Position numbers and translations under genes: made by a program
Shown here: piece after piece, positions 45,372 through 52,976 of the stretch
How the letters are laid out: the number at the start of each line of letters is the position of its first letter
Position numbering within the stretch: position 1 is the stretch's first letter
Source: Erythrobacter sp. SD-21
GTDB taxonomy: Bacteria > Pseudomonadota > Alphaproteobacteria > Sphingomonadales > Sphingomonadaceae
Reading direction: 5' to 3'
DNA length: 64,000 bases
NCBI RefSeq assembly: GCF_000181515.1
Contig: NZ_ABCG01000004.1
Location: forward strand, 203,389-267,388
The notes under the pieces: model-generated
Seen by the model: the letters and a program-made list of their open reading frames with translations, nothing else
Databases searched by the model: none
Told to the model about the DNA's origin: nothing

Positions 45372-45746
45372 ATGAACGATTCGCTTATTCTCGAAGTCGC
45401 CGATTTCGAACACGACGTGCTCACCGGGATCTATTCCGAAGAGACCGGTAAGCCGCAGCCGCTGCGCTTCACAATCCAGGTGCGCATGAAGCCGCTGCGG
45501 CATTACGATCCCGACACGCCGCTCGACGATTCCAAGAACTACATGGACTTGAAATTTGCCGCGTCCAAGGCGCTGCCCGAAGGCGTGCATTTCAAGCTGA
45601 TCGAGGCGGTGGCCGATCATGTCTGCGAGACGCTGTTCCTGCAGGACAAGCGCGTCGAGGCGGTGACAGTGAAGATCGTCAAGCTGGCAATTTCCGAAGC
45701 TGGCGAGAAGATCGGCATCACGCTCCACCGCGAGCGCCGCGAATGA
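45372..45746 (+). CDS. folB: Dihydroneopterin aldolase family protein
   Basis: The 124-residue protein fits FolB: LEVADFEHDVLTGIYSEETGKPQPLRFTIQVRM, NYMDLKFAASKAL, FKLIEAVADHVCETLFLQDKRVEAVTVKIVKL. The active enzyme cleaves dihydroneopterin to 6-hydroxymethyl-dihydropterin and glycolaldehyde in folate synthesis. The usual catalytic Tyr/Lys/Glu pattern is partly divergent (YMDL and KIVKL remain), so the assignment of activity is moderate. It overlaps the next gene by ATGA. Confidence 0.82.
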   Translation: MNDSLILEVADFEHDVLTGIYSEETGKPQPLRFTIQVRMKPLRHYDPDTPLDDSKNYMDLKFAASKALPEGVHFKLIEAVADHVCETLFLQDKRVEAVTVKIVKLAISEAGEKIGITLHRERRE

Positions 45747-46048
45747 AGCGGATCGCGGTCGAGGGTCTGCCGGAAGAGCCGCTCGCCGCAGCGGGGCTGT
45801 TCCACCAGAACTGGCTTGACCCCGTGGAACGCGCGCTGGAGGCGGGGGAGGATGTGCTGGTCACGCTCGATCCCGCCGACCACACGCATGACGAATGGCG
45901 CAAGGCCGCCGCCGCCATGCTGGCGCGCAAGCATGCGCCGCGTCGCGTGGTGCTGGTGGCAGGCGAGGGAGCGGCGCTCCAACCGATCGAAAACTATCTG
46001 GCAAGCGCGCCTGGCGTGACAGGGCAATATCTCAAGGCTGCCGGATGA
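45743..46048 (+). CDS. Small Rossmann-like protein of unknown function
   Basis: The 101-residue protein reads as alternating strand and helix: MKRIAVEGLPEEP, VERALEAGEDVLVTLDPADH, EWRKAAAAMLARKHAPRRVVLVAGEGAALQPIENYLA. It looks like half a Rossmann fold, annotated in relatives simply as Rossmann-fold domain protein. It is wedged between folB (ATGA overlap) and moaD (ATGA overlap), suggesting a pterin-related role, but no catalytic residues can be named. Confidence 0.65.
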   Translation: MKRIAVEGLPEEPLAAAGLFHQNWLDPVERALEAGEDVLVTLDPADHTHDEWRKAAAAMLARKHAPRRVVLVAGEGAALQPIENYLASAPGVTGQYLKAAG

Positions 46049-46287
46049 GCGTGACCATCCTCTTCCTCGGTCCCTTGCGCGACCTTGCTGGCGAGGCGGA
46101 GCGCGAAGTGGCCGCGCCGCTCGACTGGGATGGGCTGCTAGGCGCGGTGGGCACGGACATAGCCGCACAACTCGAAGACGAGCGCGTCAACGTCGCCTGC
46201 AAGGGTAAGGTCCTCGCCGACAAGCGCGCGCTCATGGCCGAAGATGGCGATGAGGTCGCGCTGCTGCCGCCGGTGAGCGGTGGCTAG
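46045..46287 (+). CDS. moaD: Molybdopterin synthase sulfur carrier subunit
   Basis: The 80-residue ubiquitin-like protein ends in the GG that is adenylated and thiocarboxylated (LLPPVSGG). It begins VTILFLGPLRDLAGEAEREV, typical of MoaD. With MoaE it converts cyclic pyranopterin monophosphate to molybdopterin. It overlaps moaE by 8 bases at its C-terminus. Other moa genes are not in the window. Confidence 0.92.
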   Translation: MSVTILFLGPLRDLAGEAEREVAAPLDWDGLLGAVGTDIAAQLEDERVNVACKGKVLADKRALMAEDGDEVALLPPVSGG

Positions 46288-46747
46288 ACTTGTCCTCTCC
46301 GCCCCGCTCGACGTTCGCCTGCTCGACAAGGGAATGTCTGTGGGCGAAGCGCTGGCGGCGTTCAACGCCGCGCATGGCGAGGCAGGCGGGGTGGTCTCCT
46401 TCCTTGGCAAGGTAAGGCCCGACGGCGGTGTCCGCGCGCTCGAACTGACGTTTTACGCGCCGCTGACCCTCCCGGGCATGGAGGAACTCGCACAAACCGC
46501 GATAAACCGCTTCGTTCTGGAAGGCGCGCTGGTCTGGCATCGAGTCGGTGTGATGACCCCGGGCGAGGCCATCGTGCTGGTCGCCACTGCCGCACGCCAT
46601 CGCCGCAGCGCCTTTGAGGCGGCCGACTTCCTGATGGACCACCTCAAATCCGCCGCCTGGTTCTGGAAGCGCGAGCGTAGGGACGACGGCTGGCACTGGA
46701 TCGAACCGCGCGGCGAAGACCACGCAGACCTGGTCCGCTGGAAATAA
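46280..46747 (+). CDS. moaE: Molybdopterin synthase catalytic subunit
   Basis: The 155-residue protein has GGVVSFLGKVRPDGGVRALELTFY, VWHRVGVMTPGEAIVLVATAARHRRSAFEAADFLMDHLK (catalytic region) and WFWKRERRDDGWHWIEP with conserved Lys. It inserts two dithiolene sulfurs taken from MoaD. The start is GTG 46280, inside the moaD C-terminus. The FNR-type box of the next gene begins 10 bases after its stop. Confidence 0.93.
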   Translation: MARLVLSAPLDVRLLDKGMSVGEALAAFNAAHGEAGGVVSFLGKVRPDGGVRALELTFYAPLTLPGMEELAQTAINRFVLEGALVWHRVGVMTPGEAIVLVATAARHRRSAFEAADFLMDHLKSAAWFWKRERRDDGWHWIEPRGEDHADLVRWK

Positions 46748-46757
46748 TCTTCCCCGT

Positions 46758-46771
46758 TTGATCTCGATCAA
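46758..46771 (+). promoter_or_regulatory. Perfect FNR/FixK box
   Basis: TTGATCTCGATCAA is an exact TTGAT-N4-ATCAA palindrome, the consensus of Fnr and FixK. Its centre is 58 bases before the start codon at 46823. CAGAAC at 46794-46799 could serve as -10, and a start near 46806 would place the box at -41.5, the class II activator position. Confidence 0.8.
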
Positions 46772-46822
46772 GGAACGGGGCGACAGTCTGCGCCAGAACA
46801 TCTCCAACAAAGGAGATCGTTC

Positions 46823-47248
46823 ATGTCGAAGCACCTCACTCGCGAACTCGTTGCCGAACAGGCCGCCATCGTCGCAGCGCCGAAGCCGCGCCACGAGGTG
46901 GACCGCACGTTCGAGCTTCCCAAGGGCCTCTATGCGGCGACCGTCGCTCTTTACCTCGGATTTCTAGCGGTAATGGCAACGGGCCTATCCTCGCCCGGTC
47001 TCATTATCCCGATGGCAATCTTCACCCTCTTCGTCGTCGCCGGCTTCGGAGTGCCGGCGATCTGGGCGCGGCTCGAACCCGCACCCCGCTCGCGCCCGAT
47101 GAGCTTTGCCCGGCTTCGTCGCGATGGGATCGTCACGCTGACCGGCCGTCTGACGGCCCGGGATGCCAGCGTCCAGATGCTGATCCTCCCGGTCATCATC
47201 TTCTGCTGGGGCGTGACCACGGTCACCATCGCAGCGCTGGTCCACTGA
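46823..47248 (+). CDS. Membrane protein behind an FNR box, unknown function
   Basis: The 141-residue protein has a polar N-terminus (about 1-33) and three membrane segments at about 36-56, 60-82 and 117-139, with a basic loop between the second and third (PRSRPMSFARLRRDGIVTL). I do not recognise the family. AAAGGAG lies 7 bases before ATG 46823. The perfect FNR/FixK box upstream and its convergent position with the Fnr gene (6-base gap) suggest it is the regulator's local target under low oxygen. It could act in a respiratory or redox response, but this is inference. Confidence 0.75.
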   Translation: MSKHLTRELVAEQAAIVAAPKPRHEVDRTFELPKGLYAATVALYLGFLAVMATGLSSPGLIIPMAIFTLFVVAGFGVPAIWARLEPAPRSRPMSFARLRRDGIVTLTGRLTARDASVQMLILPVIIFCWGVTTVTIAALVH

Positions 47249-47254
47249 CCGGCG

Positions 47255-47935
47255 TTACCGAAGGGGGAGGAGCGCGGGGTCGAGCAATTCGATCCCGCGC
47301 TTTCCGTTGCGCCGGATAGAGCCCTCGCGTTCAAAGCGGGTCAGCATCCGGCTTACCGTTTCGATCGTCAGGCCGAGCATGTCGGCAAGCTCTCCGCGCG
47401 AGAGCGGAAGGTCGAATTCCTTCGCCGGATGGCAGGGCGAATCGCTAGCCGCACGGGCTAGCGAGAGGAGCGCGCCCGCGACCCTCTGTTCCGCCGACGC
47501 CGTGCCGGTCAGTGCAAGCAGTTCGCGGCTGGCGAACAGATCTTCTTGCGTCCGGCGCAGCAGCGCCAGACCCAGACTGGGATACCGTTCGATCGCCTCG
47601 GCAAAGGCGGGGCCGGAGAATACGCACAATTCGCACTCGCCCAGCGCCACCACATCGTGCCGCATATAGGGGCCGAACATCTCGCCGACAAAGCCCGAGG
47701 GGTGGACGAGCGAAAGGATTCGCTCTCTCCCGTCCGCATCGATGGAGGTGATCTTGAGCGCGCCGCTCTTCAGCGTGGCGCAGGCTGCCTCGCTCATCCC
47801 GGCTGTGAACAGGGTTTCGCCCTTGGCCAGCTTGCGGGTGCGGCCGGCCTTGGCGAGCTCGTCGCGCTCCGCCTCGTCGAGCACCGCGCAAGCCGCGCGG
47901 TCGCGAACCGAGCAAGTGGCGCAGGAAAGGCTCAT
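47255..47935 (-). CDS. Crp/Fnr-family oxygen-responsive regulator
   Basis: The 226-residue protein has N-terminal Cys at 5, 8 and 16 (C-X2-C-X7-C) and Cys 101/104 in the sensor domain, the set used for an oxygen-labile [4Fe-4S] cluster in Fnr-type proteins. A cyclic-nucleotide-like beta barrel follows, then a winged helix at about 170-220 with LSRGELADMLGLTIETVSRMLTRF. The E-T-V-S-R recognition helix is the Fnr/FixK type that reads TTGAT. It is likely FnrL or FixK-like. The start ATG 47935 overlaps the stop of the upstream lipoprotein gene (ATGA). Confidence 0.88.
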   Translation of the reverse strand: MSLSCATCSVRDRAACAVLDEAERDELAKAGRTRKLAKGETLFTAGMSEAACATLKSGALKITSIDADGRERILSLVHPSGFVGEMFGPYMRHDVVALGECELCVFSGPAFAEAIERYPSLGLALLRRTQEDLFASRELLALTGTASAEQRVAGALLSLARAASDSPCHPAKEFDLPLSRGELADMLGLTIETVSRMLTRFEREGSIRRNGKRGIELLDPALLPLR

Positions 47936-48450
47936 CGTACTTGCGCGCGCAGGTCCTCGAGCACGCTGTCCTCCTCGTTTACCAACGCGATGACGCCGCT
48001 GCGCGCTGCTTCCACGGCAGCCGAATCGTCTGCTGCCACGAGGGTCGCGGCATAGATCGCGTCGAGGTCGCCCAGCGGGACGGCCGTGAGGCTGCGTGCC
48101 GAATCGAGCTCGGCAAGCGCGACCTGCGCGGCGGCCCAGCTGTCGCTGCCCACGGCGCTGCCGCGCGCGGCGGCCACCAACCGTTCGGCGCGGGGGCGGG
48201 CCTCGTCGAAGCGGGAGTGGGCATCCTCGGCAGCTGCCACCAGCGAGGCGAGGCGCGCTTCGAGGCCGCCGGTGAGGTCGACCTCCACCGGGGGAACGTC
48301 GATCCGCTGCGGTTCGCCGGTTTCGAACTGGCCCTCGGCCCGCTCGGCATCGCGCACGGCAAGCGAGGGGTAGTCCGTCCCGGCGGAGGCGCAGGCCCCG
48401 AGCAAGGCGGACAGAGAAATAAGGCAGGCAGCTCTTGCGTATTGCACCAT
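47932..48450 (-). CDS. Putative lipoprotein upstream of the Fnr gene
   Basis: The 172-residue protein has a lipoprotein signal (AACLISLSALLGAC, lipobox LGAC), then an Ala/Glu/Asp-rich helical region (GLEARLASLVAAAEDAHSRFDEARPRAERLVAAARG) and no recognised domain. ATG 48450 was chosen because it yields the signal; the frame extends to 48615 without one. It is translationally coupled to the Fnr-type regulator (ATGA), an unusual partner for a regulator gene. Role unknown. Confidence 0.7.
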   Translation of the reverse strand: MVQYARAACLISLSALLGACASAGTDYPSLAVRDAERAEGQFETGEPQRIDVPPVEVDLTGGLEARLASLVAAAEDAHSRFDEARPRAERLVAAARGSAVGSDSWAAAQVALAELDSARSLTAVPLGDLDAIYAATLVAADDSAAVEAARSGVIALVNEEDSVLEDLRAQVR

Positions 48451-48641
48451 GCCTGCCCCATAGCATGCGAAAGATCGCGTGCCAGCGAGAAAGCCAAAAA
48501 AGCACCGCGTTCGGCGTTGACTTGGGCCTACCTTTCGCCTAACGGCACGCTTCTTTCCGGGCCCGACACTTCGGCGGGTCGACGGGTGCGCCGTAGATTC
48601 GCAAGGACGCGGCACAGCAATTTGTAACGAGAGATACGACC

Positions 48642-49136
48642 ATGTTCGCAGTAGTGCGCACGGGCGGCAAGCAGTACCGGGTTGCCGCCGGAGACAAGAT
48701 CGCGGTTGAAAAGCTGGCTGGCGAAGCCGGTGACACCATCACGCTGGGTGACGTCCTGCTCGCAGGCGAAGGCGACAAGCTCGCCGAAGCTGCCAAGACT
48801 GTCGTTTCGGCCGAAATCATTGCGCAGGCGAAGAGCGAAAAGGTCACGGTCTTCAAGAAGCGCCGCCGCCACAACTATCGCCGCAAGAACGGCCACCGCC
48901 AGATGATGACGCTGCTGCGCATCACTGCCGTTGGCGATTCGAAGGCCGAAAAGAAGGCTGCTCCCAAGAAGGAAGCCGCTCCGAAGAAGGATACTTCGGA
49001 GGAAAAGGCTGCGCCGAAGGCCAAGAAGGCTGCACCCAAGAAGGACGCGGCCCCGGCCAAGTCGGGCACGCACGCCACCGAGAAGAAGGCTCCTGCCAAG
49101 AAGGCAGCCGCCAAGAAGACCGAATCCAAGAAGTAA
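48642..49136 (+). CDS. rplU: 50S ribosomal protein L21 with a long Lys/Ala/Pro-rich tail
   Basis: The first 102 residues are a normal L21 ([51 protein letters not shown]). About 60 more residues form a low-complexity tail of [17 protein letters not shown] repeats that continues to the end. L21 binds 23S rRNA domain I near L20. Such tails occur in sphingomonads. A -35-like TTGACT lies at 48517-48522, upstream of the start, with a poor -10. rpmA follows after 11 bases, the usual pair. Confidence 0.95.
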   Translation: MFAVVRTGGKQYRVAAGDKIAVEKLAGEAGDTITLGDVLLAGEGDKLAEAAKTVVSAEIIAQAKSEKVTVFKKRRRHNYRRKNGHRQMMTLLRITAVGDSKAEKKAAPKKEAAPKKDTSEEKAAPKAKKAAPKKDAAPAKSGTHATEKKAPAKKAAAKKTESKK

Positions 49137-49147
49137 GGATCTGAACC

Positions 49148-49417
49148 ATGGCACATAAAAAAGCAGGCGGTTCATCGCGTAACGGTCGCGACTCAGCCGG
49201 TCGTCGTCTTGGTGTGAAGAAGTTCGGCAGCGAAAACGTCGTCGCCGGCAACATTATCGTGCGTCAGCGCGGCACGAAGTTCTACCCGGCCGTCAACGTC
49301 GGTATGGGCAAGGACCACACGCTGTTCGCGCTTACCGACGGCGTCGTCCGATTCCACTCGGGCAAGCTTGGCCGCAAATACGTGTCGGTCGACCAGATGG
49401 CTGAAGCTGCCGAATAA
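49148..49417 (+). CDS. rpmA: 50S ribosomal protein L27
   Basis: The 89-residue protein has the standard N-terminus ([24 protein letters not shown]), which reaches the peptidyl-transferase centre, and [32 protein letters not shown]. It follows rplU by 11 bases with the same polarity. The gene downstream in many genomes is obgE, but here it is a GNAT acetyltransferase after a terminator-like hairpin. Confidence 0.96.
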   Translation: MAHKKAGGSSRNGRDSAGRRLGVKKFGSENVVAGNIIVRQRGTKFYPAVNVGMGKDHTLFALTDGVVRFHSGKLGRKYVSVDQMAEAAE

Positions 49418-49484
49418 ACGGACGCTCCGATAACGGGATCGTCCAGACGAGACGGTCCCAGCCGGGCTAACGATCCGGCAGACG

Positions 49485-49520
49485 AAGAGGGAGATGGGGC
49501 CGACCCGTCTCCCTCTTGTC
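49485..49520 (+). terminator. Terminator-like hairpin after rpmA
   Basis: AAGAGGGAGA (49485-49494) and TCTCCCTCTT (49508-49517) form a 10-bp stem with a 13-base loop; the following GTCGTTTCTC has only a short T-run. It lies about 70 bases after the rpmA stop. Confidence 0.55.
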
Positions 49521-49628
49521 GTTTCTCCCTCTTCGAAAATCGCATGGGCGAAAATTCCTTTCGCCATCACGCAATTGTCACGCGTCCGGCCTAGGAGCCC
49601 GGGGCGTGGTCCTACGGGGAGAATACCA

Positions 49629-50168
49629 ATGTTCCATGTCACCGAAAGGCTGCTGATGCGGCCTGCCTGGCCCGAAGATGCAGACGCGCTGTTCGGCGGT
49701 ATCGCCGACCAAGGTGTCGTGCGAAACCTTGCGAGCGCGCCCTGGCCCTATCTCCCCGAACATGCGCGTGATTTCGTCTGCCGCGAGCCGGTTGCGCTAT
49801 ATCCGAAATTCCTCATTACGAAGCCGGGACCCGACGGGTCCGAGGTGATCGGCTGCATCGGGATCGATCCGGGCGAGGGAGGCACCGAGCTTGGTTACTG
49901 GATTGCCCGCTCCGCATGGGGACAGGGTTTTGCGACCGAAGCCGGACGCGGGATGCTGGAAGTCGTCCGATTGCTGGGTCATGGCACGATCAGTGCGGGG
50001 CACTTCGTCGACAATCCGGCATCGGGCCGCGTGTTGCGCAAGCTTGGTTTCGTGCCGACCGGCAAGGCCGCCATGCGCCATAGCTGCGGCCGGGGCGAGG
50101 AGGCGGAATGCGTGATGTACCGCCTCGATCTCGAGGCGGAGACCGGACCGAACCTGCAAGCCGCATAA
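49629..50168 (+). CDS. GNAT family N-acetyltransferase
   Basis: The 179-residue protein resembles the RimJ/RimL-like GNAT group: VTERLLMRPAWPEDADALFGGIAD, LGYWIARSAWGQGFATEAGRGMLEV (acetyl-CoA-binding motif A with W..G.G.ATEA), and HFVDNPASGRVLRKLGFVPTGK (motif B). It acetylates an unknown amine, often an N-terminal or antibiotic amine. It stands alone between the rpmA and PF10118 units. ATG 49629 fits the family start. Confidence 0.88.
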   Translation: MFHVTERLLMRPAWPEDADALFGGIADQGVVRNLASAPWPYLPEHARDFVCREPVALYPKFLITKPGPDGSEVIGCIGIDPGEGGTELGYWIARSAWGQGFATEAGRGMLEVVRLLGHGTISAGHFVDNPASGRVLRKLGFVPTGKAAMRHSCGRGEEAECVMYRLDLEAETGPNLQAA

Positions 50169-50169
50169 G

Positions 50170-50200
50170 AAAAGCCCCGCCAGCGAAGGCGGGGCTTTTT
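50170..50200. terminator. Bidirectional terminator between the GNAT and PF10118 genes
   Basis: AAAAGCCCCGCC (50170-50181) and GGCGGGGCTTTTT (50188-50200) form a 12-bp stem with a 6-base loop; both ends carry T-runs when read in the corresponding direction, so it can serve the rightward GNAT gene and the leftward gene ending at 50219. Confidence 0.9.
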
Positions 50201-50218
50201 GCTTACGGGGCCAAGGAG

Positions 50219-51097
50219 TTACTCGGCCGGTAGCAGCGCGGCTTCGAACTCGCCCTCGTACTTACCAATGAGTTCGCGATCGTCGTGATCCCACGGGTGG
50301 AAGTTCGGGCGGAAATAGGCGAGCCAGGCCGGGAAGATCCGCCGCACCACGCCGGGGGTGACGAGGAGGTACTTCAGAAGGCCCATCTTCGCCTTCCAGC
50401 TCTTGATCCCGTCCTGCGCCAGCAGTTCCAGCGTATCGGTCCAACGGTTGCGGAAGAAGTTGAAGCTGACGATCAGCATCATCAGGCTACGCAGCTTCCA
50501 GCGGCGCCACTTCGTCCAATCCTTGGTCGCATGGAGGTAGGTGTCGAAGGCGACGCCCTTGTGCTCGATTTCCTCGACCGCATGCCATTCCCACATGGCA
50601 CGCACTTCGGGGTCGGCCTTTTCGAAATGCTTCGGATTGGCGAGGAATTCGGCCGCCATCATTGCAGTGTAGTGTTCCAGCGCCATAGTCGCTGCGAGGT
50701 TGACGATGACCGGGCGGTCCTTCGTCAGGGCGAGCATTTGCTCCACCCGCTTGTCGATCGCCTTGATGTCGTAACCGTGGTCCTCGGCGAGGCGGTTGAA
50801 GGCGATGTGTTCGCGCGTGTGGTTGATTTCCTGCTTCACGAAAGCGCGGATTTCCGCAGCAAGCTGCGGATCGGCGCCGTCCCGATGGGCTTTCACGGCC
50901 TCGATGAAGAAGGCTTCGCCGCGCGGGAAGGTGGCGGACAGGGCGTTGTGCCAGGCCGTGCCAAAGGCATCGCCCGCCCACCAGCGGTTGGGCGACGTGC
51001 CGCGGTTGAAGCGCTCGTCGCGCACGGTGATGGTGAGATCGGCAGGGGTCGGGCCCTTGCTCATGGTGTCAGTGTCGATCTTGACAGGGGCGTTCAT
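50219..51097 (-). CDS. PF10118-type metal-dependent hydrolase-like protein
   Basis: The 292-residue protein has the PF10118 pattern of His- and Glu-rich helices: FVKQEINHTREHIAFNRLAE, MALEHYTAMMAAEFL, and WEWHAVEEIEHKGVAFDTY, reminiscent of a di-metal four-helix core. The C-terminus has a hydrophobic stretch (SLMMLIVSFNFFRNRW). It is probably membrane-associated and of unknown substrate. It is divergent from a TetR gene, with a 35-bp palindrome between them, so it is likely the TetR target. Confidence 0.82.
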   Translation of the reverse strand: MNAPVKIDTDTMSKGPTPADLTITVRDERFNRGTSPNRWWAGDAFGTAWHNALSATFPRGEAFFIEAVKAHRDGADPQLAAEIRAFVKQEINHTREHIAFNRLAEDHGYDIKAIDKRVEQMLALTKDRPVIVNLAATMALEHYTAMMAAEFLANPKHFEKADPEVRAMWEWHAVEEIEHKGVAFDTYLHATKDWTKWRRWKLRSLMMLIVSFNFFRNRWTDTLELLAQDGIKSWKAKMGLLKYLLVTPGVVRRIFPAWLAYFRPNFHPWDHDDRELIGKYEGEFEAALLPAE

Positions 51098-51118
51098 TGA
51101 CGGCTCCGGAGTTAACTT

Positions 51119-51153
51119 ACATCTGTGTCAGTAAGAATTACTGACACAGATGT
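51119..51153. promoter_or_regulatory. Perfect 35-bp palindromic operator for the divergent TetR gene
   Basis: Arms ACATCTGTGTCAGTAA (51119-51134) and TTACTGACACAGATGT (51138-51153) are exactly complementary, separated by GAA. The site lies 21 bases upstream of the leftward hydrolase start and 59 bases upstream of the TetR start. Its size and position are those of a TetR-family operator able to bind two dimers. Confidence 0.75.
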
Positions 51154-51212
51154 CAATAACCGCAGCTTATCGGCTTCCCCTGCGCGCAGCGATGGGTTAA
51201 CGCTGGCCGCCA

Positions 51213-51812
51213 ATGGCCACCCGCAAACGTCTCCCCCCCGAAGAATCCCGCCTCGCCGCGCTCGAGGCGGCGCGCAGCTTGCTGATCGAGACGGGGCCGC
51301 AATCGGTGACCTTGAAGGCCGTTGCCGCACGGATCGGGCGCACGCACGCAAACCTGCTGCACCATTTTGGATCGGCGGCCGGTCTGCAGAAGGCGCTTGC
51401 CGGTCACCTCGCCCAGGCCGTTTGCGCGACGATAGCGGATGCGGTCCGGGCCAGCCGGGCAGGGCTGGGCCATCCCCGCGAAGTGGTGGATCTCGCCTTC
51501 GATGCCTTCGACAAGGAGGGCGCGGGGGCCCTTGCGAGCTGGATGATCCTCACCGGCAACGAGGATGCGCTCACCCCCATCGTCGAGACGATCCACCAGC
51601 TGGTGGACGAGATTGCACCCGAGGAAGCCGCGCATTCGGGGAGCGCCACGCAGGTTCACGAGGAAACGCTGGCGCTCGTCCTGATGGCGATGGGCGACGC
51701 GCTGATCGGCACCGCCCTATCACGCTCGCTCGGCCTGCCCGAGACGGCCGCGCGCGACCGGGCCGAGCGGATGCTGGTCCGCTCGCTGGAGACGAACGCC
51801 CCGCCGGCCTAG
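51213..51812 (+). CDS. TetR-family transcriptional regulator
   Basis: The 199-residue protein has an N-terminal HTH (about 15-60: ALEAARSLLIETGPQSVTLKAVAARIGRTHANLLHHFGSAAGLQKALAGH) and a helical ligand-binding domain. It probably represses itself and the divergent PF10118 gene through the palindrome at 51119. A ligand cannot be inferred. ATG 51213 was chosen. Its 3' end meets the S41 gene convergently, with 1 base between the stops. Confidence 0.9.
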   Translation: MATRKRLPPEESRLAALEAARSLLIETGPQSVTLKAVAARIGRTHANLLHHFGSAAGLQKALAGHLAQAVCATIADAVRASRAGLGHPREVVDLAFDAFDKEGAGALASWMILTGNEDALTPIVETIHQLVDEIAPEEAAHSGSATQVHEETLALVLMAMGDALIGTALSRSLGLPETAARDRAERMLVRSLETNAPPA

Positions 51813-51813
51813 C

Positions 51814-52914
51814 CTATTTCCCGCGCGGATGCTTCCAGCGCGGCAGCTCGGTAATTTCCGACATATCGCTGCCCGCAAGGTCTTCGAGCCGTTTGCGCTC
51901 GCCTTCGTCCTTCGCGCTGGCCGCCGCTTCGCGCAAAGCCATACCGTAAGCGGTGGCAAGCGCGTCCCCGGCCGGAACCGCGTGCTCGGGCCTGACCCCG
52001 ACATGCTCCCAATTGGTGCCGGTCACCGGATTGATCGCGCGCCCCGTGGGGATGAAGGCGTAGAAGCCGTGCCCGAGCCCGACCGGTCCGCCCGGATTGG
52101 CCCCGCCGCCGGTGGTCTCGCCCACCAGCGTCGCGCGCTTCTGCGTCTGCATGTCGTAGGCAAATTCCTCGCCGCCCGAGAAGGTGTAGTCGGATGTCAG
52201 GACATAGACCGGTCCGGTGAAGCGGGTTTCGACCGAGCGCACGGTCCAGAAGTCGCGCGTCGTGTTCTCGGGCCGGTTGTAGATGCTGTTGAGATGGCGC
52301 TCGTCGCCCTTGGCGAAAAAGTGGCTGGCGAGCTGCGCCACGCTGTCGGGATCCCCGCCTCCGTTCGATCGCAGATCGACGATGATCGCCCGGCTGCCTT
52401 CAAGCAGGTGCAGGGCGGATTCGAAGGCCGAAGCGACGAATTCGGTGGGGCCGAAGAAGCGCACGTCGAGATAGCCGACGTTGCCGGGGAGCTGCGCCGT
52501 GCGGTAGATGCCGTAGCCGTTCTCCGCCATCTCGCGGTGCATCTGCTCCATTTCGGCGGGGTCATGGCCATGGTCCCCGTCGTCGCCCTGCGGCATGGGG
52601 GTGAAGGAAGGATCGTAGCGCACCTGCAAGTGACGATCATTGCCTGCTTCGCGCAGGTCGGTGCGCAGTGCGTCGGCAAAGCTGCGCGAAGTCGTGTACT
52701 CGCGATAGGCTCCGCTATCGGCCTTGTGCTGGAGTTCGGCAGCGGTGGTCTCGGCAATTTCGGGAAAGACGTAGACTTCGCGCAATTGCTCGCCGAGCGT
52801 GCGGACGACTTCGGCCCTGGCAGCGCTGGCGATCGGCGGATCGGCGGACTCCTGCGCCGGAGCCGGAGACGCTGCGAGGATGAGGGCCGCAAGACCTATG
52901 GAACGCTTGAACAT
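51814..52914 (-). CDS. S41-family C-terminal processing peptidase-like protein, secreted
   Basis: The 366-residue protein has a signal peptide (KRSIGLAALILAASPAPAQ) and an N-terminal helical domain, then the S41 core GNVGYLDVRFFGPTEF, RAIIVDLRSNGGGDPDSVA, and the catalytic Ser in TSDYTFSGGEEFAYDMQ, followed by ATLVGETTGGGANPGG. No PDZ domain is obvious, which fits the IRBP-like (S41B) subgroup. A His-rich segment (QGDDGDHGHDPAEM) lies in an exposed loop. It likely cleaves peptides in the periplasm. Confidence 0.87.
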   Translation of the reverse strand: MFKRSIGLAALILAASPAPAQESADPPIASAARAEVVRTLGEQLREVYVFPEIAETTAAELQHKADSGAYREYTTSRSFADALRTDLREAGNDRHLQVRYDPSFTPMPQGDDGDHGHDPAEMEQMHREMAENGYGIYRTAQLPGNVGYLDVRFFGPTEFVASAFESALHLLEGSRAIIVDLRSNGGGDPDSVAQLASHFFAKGDERHLNSIYNRPENTTRDFWTVRSVETRFTGPVYVLTSDYTFSGGEEFAYDMQTQKRATLVGETTGGGANPGGPVGLGHGFYAFIPTGRAINPVTGTNWEHVGVRPEHAVPAGDALATAYGMALREAAASAKDEGERKRLEDLAGSDMSEITELPRWKHPRGK

Positions 52915-52976
52915 GGTGTTTCTCCTCCCTTTCCGAGCCGGCCATGGGAAGCAAATCGGGAAGGCGGAGACCAGTC

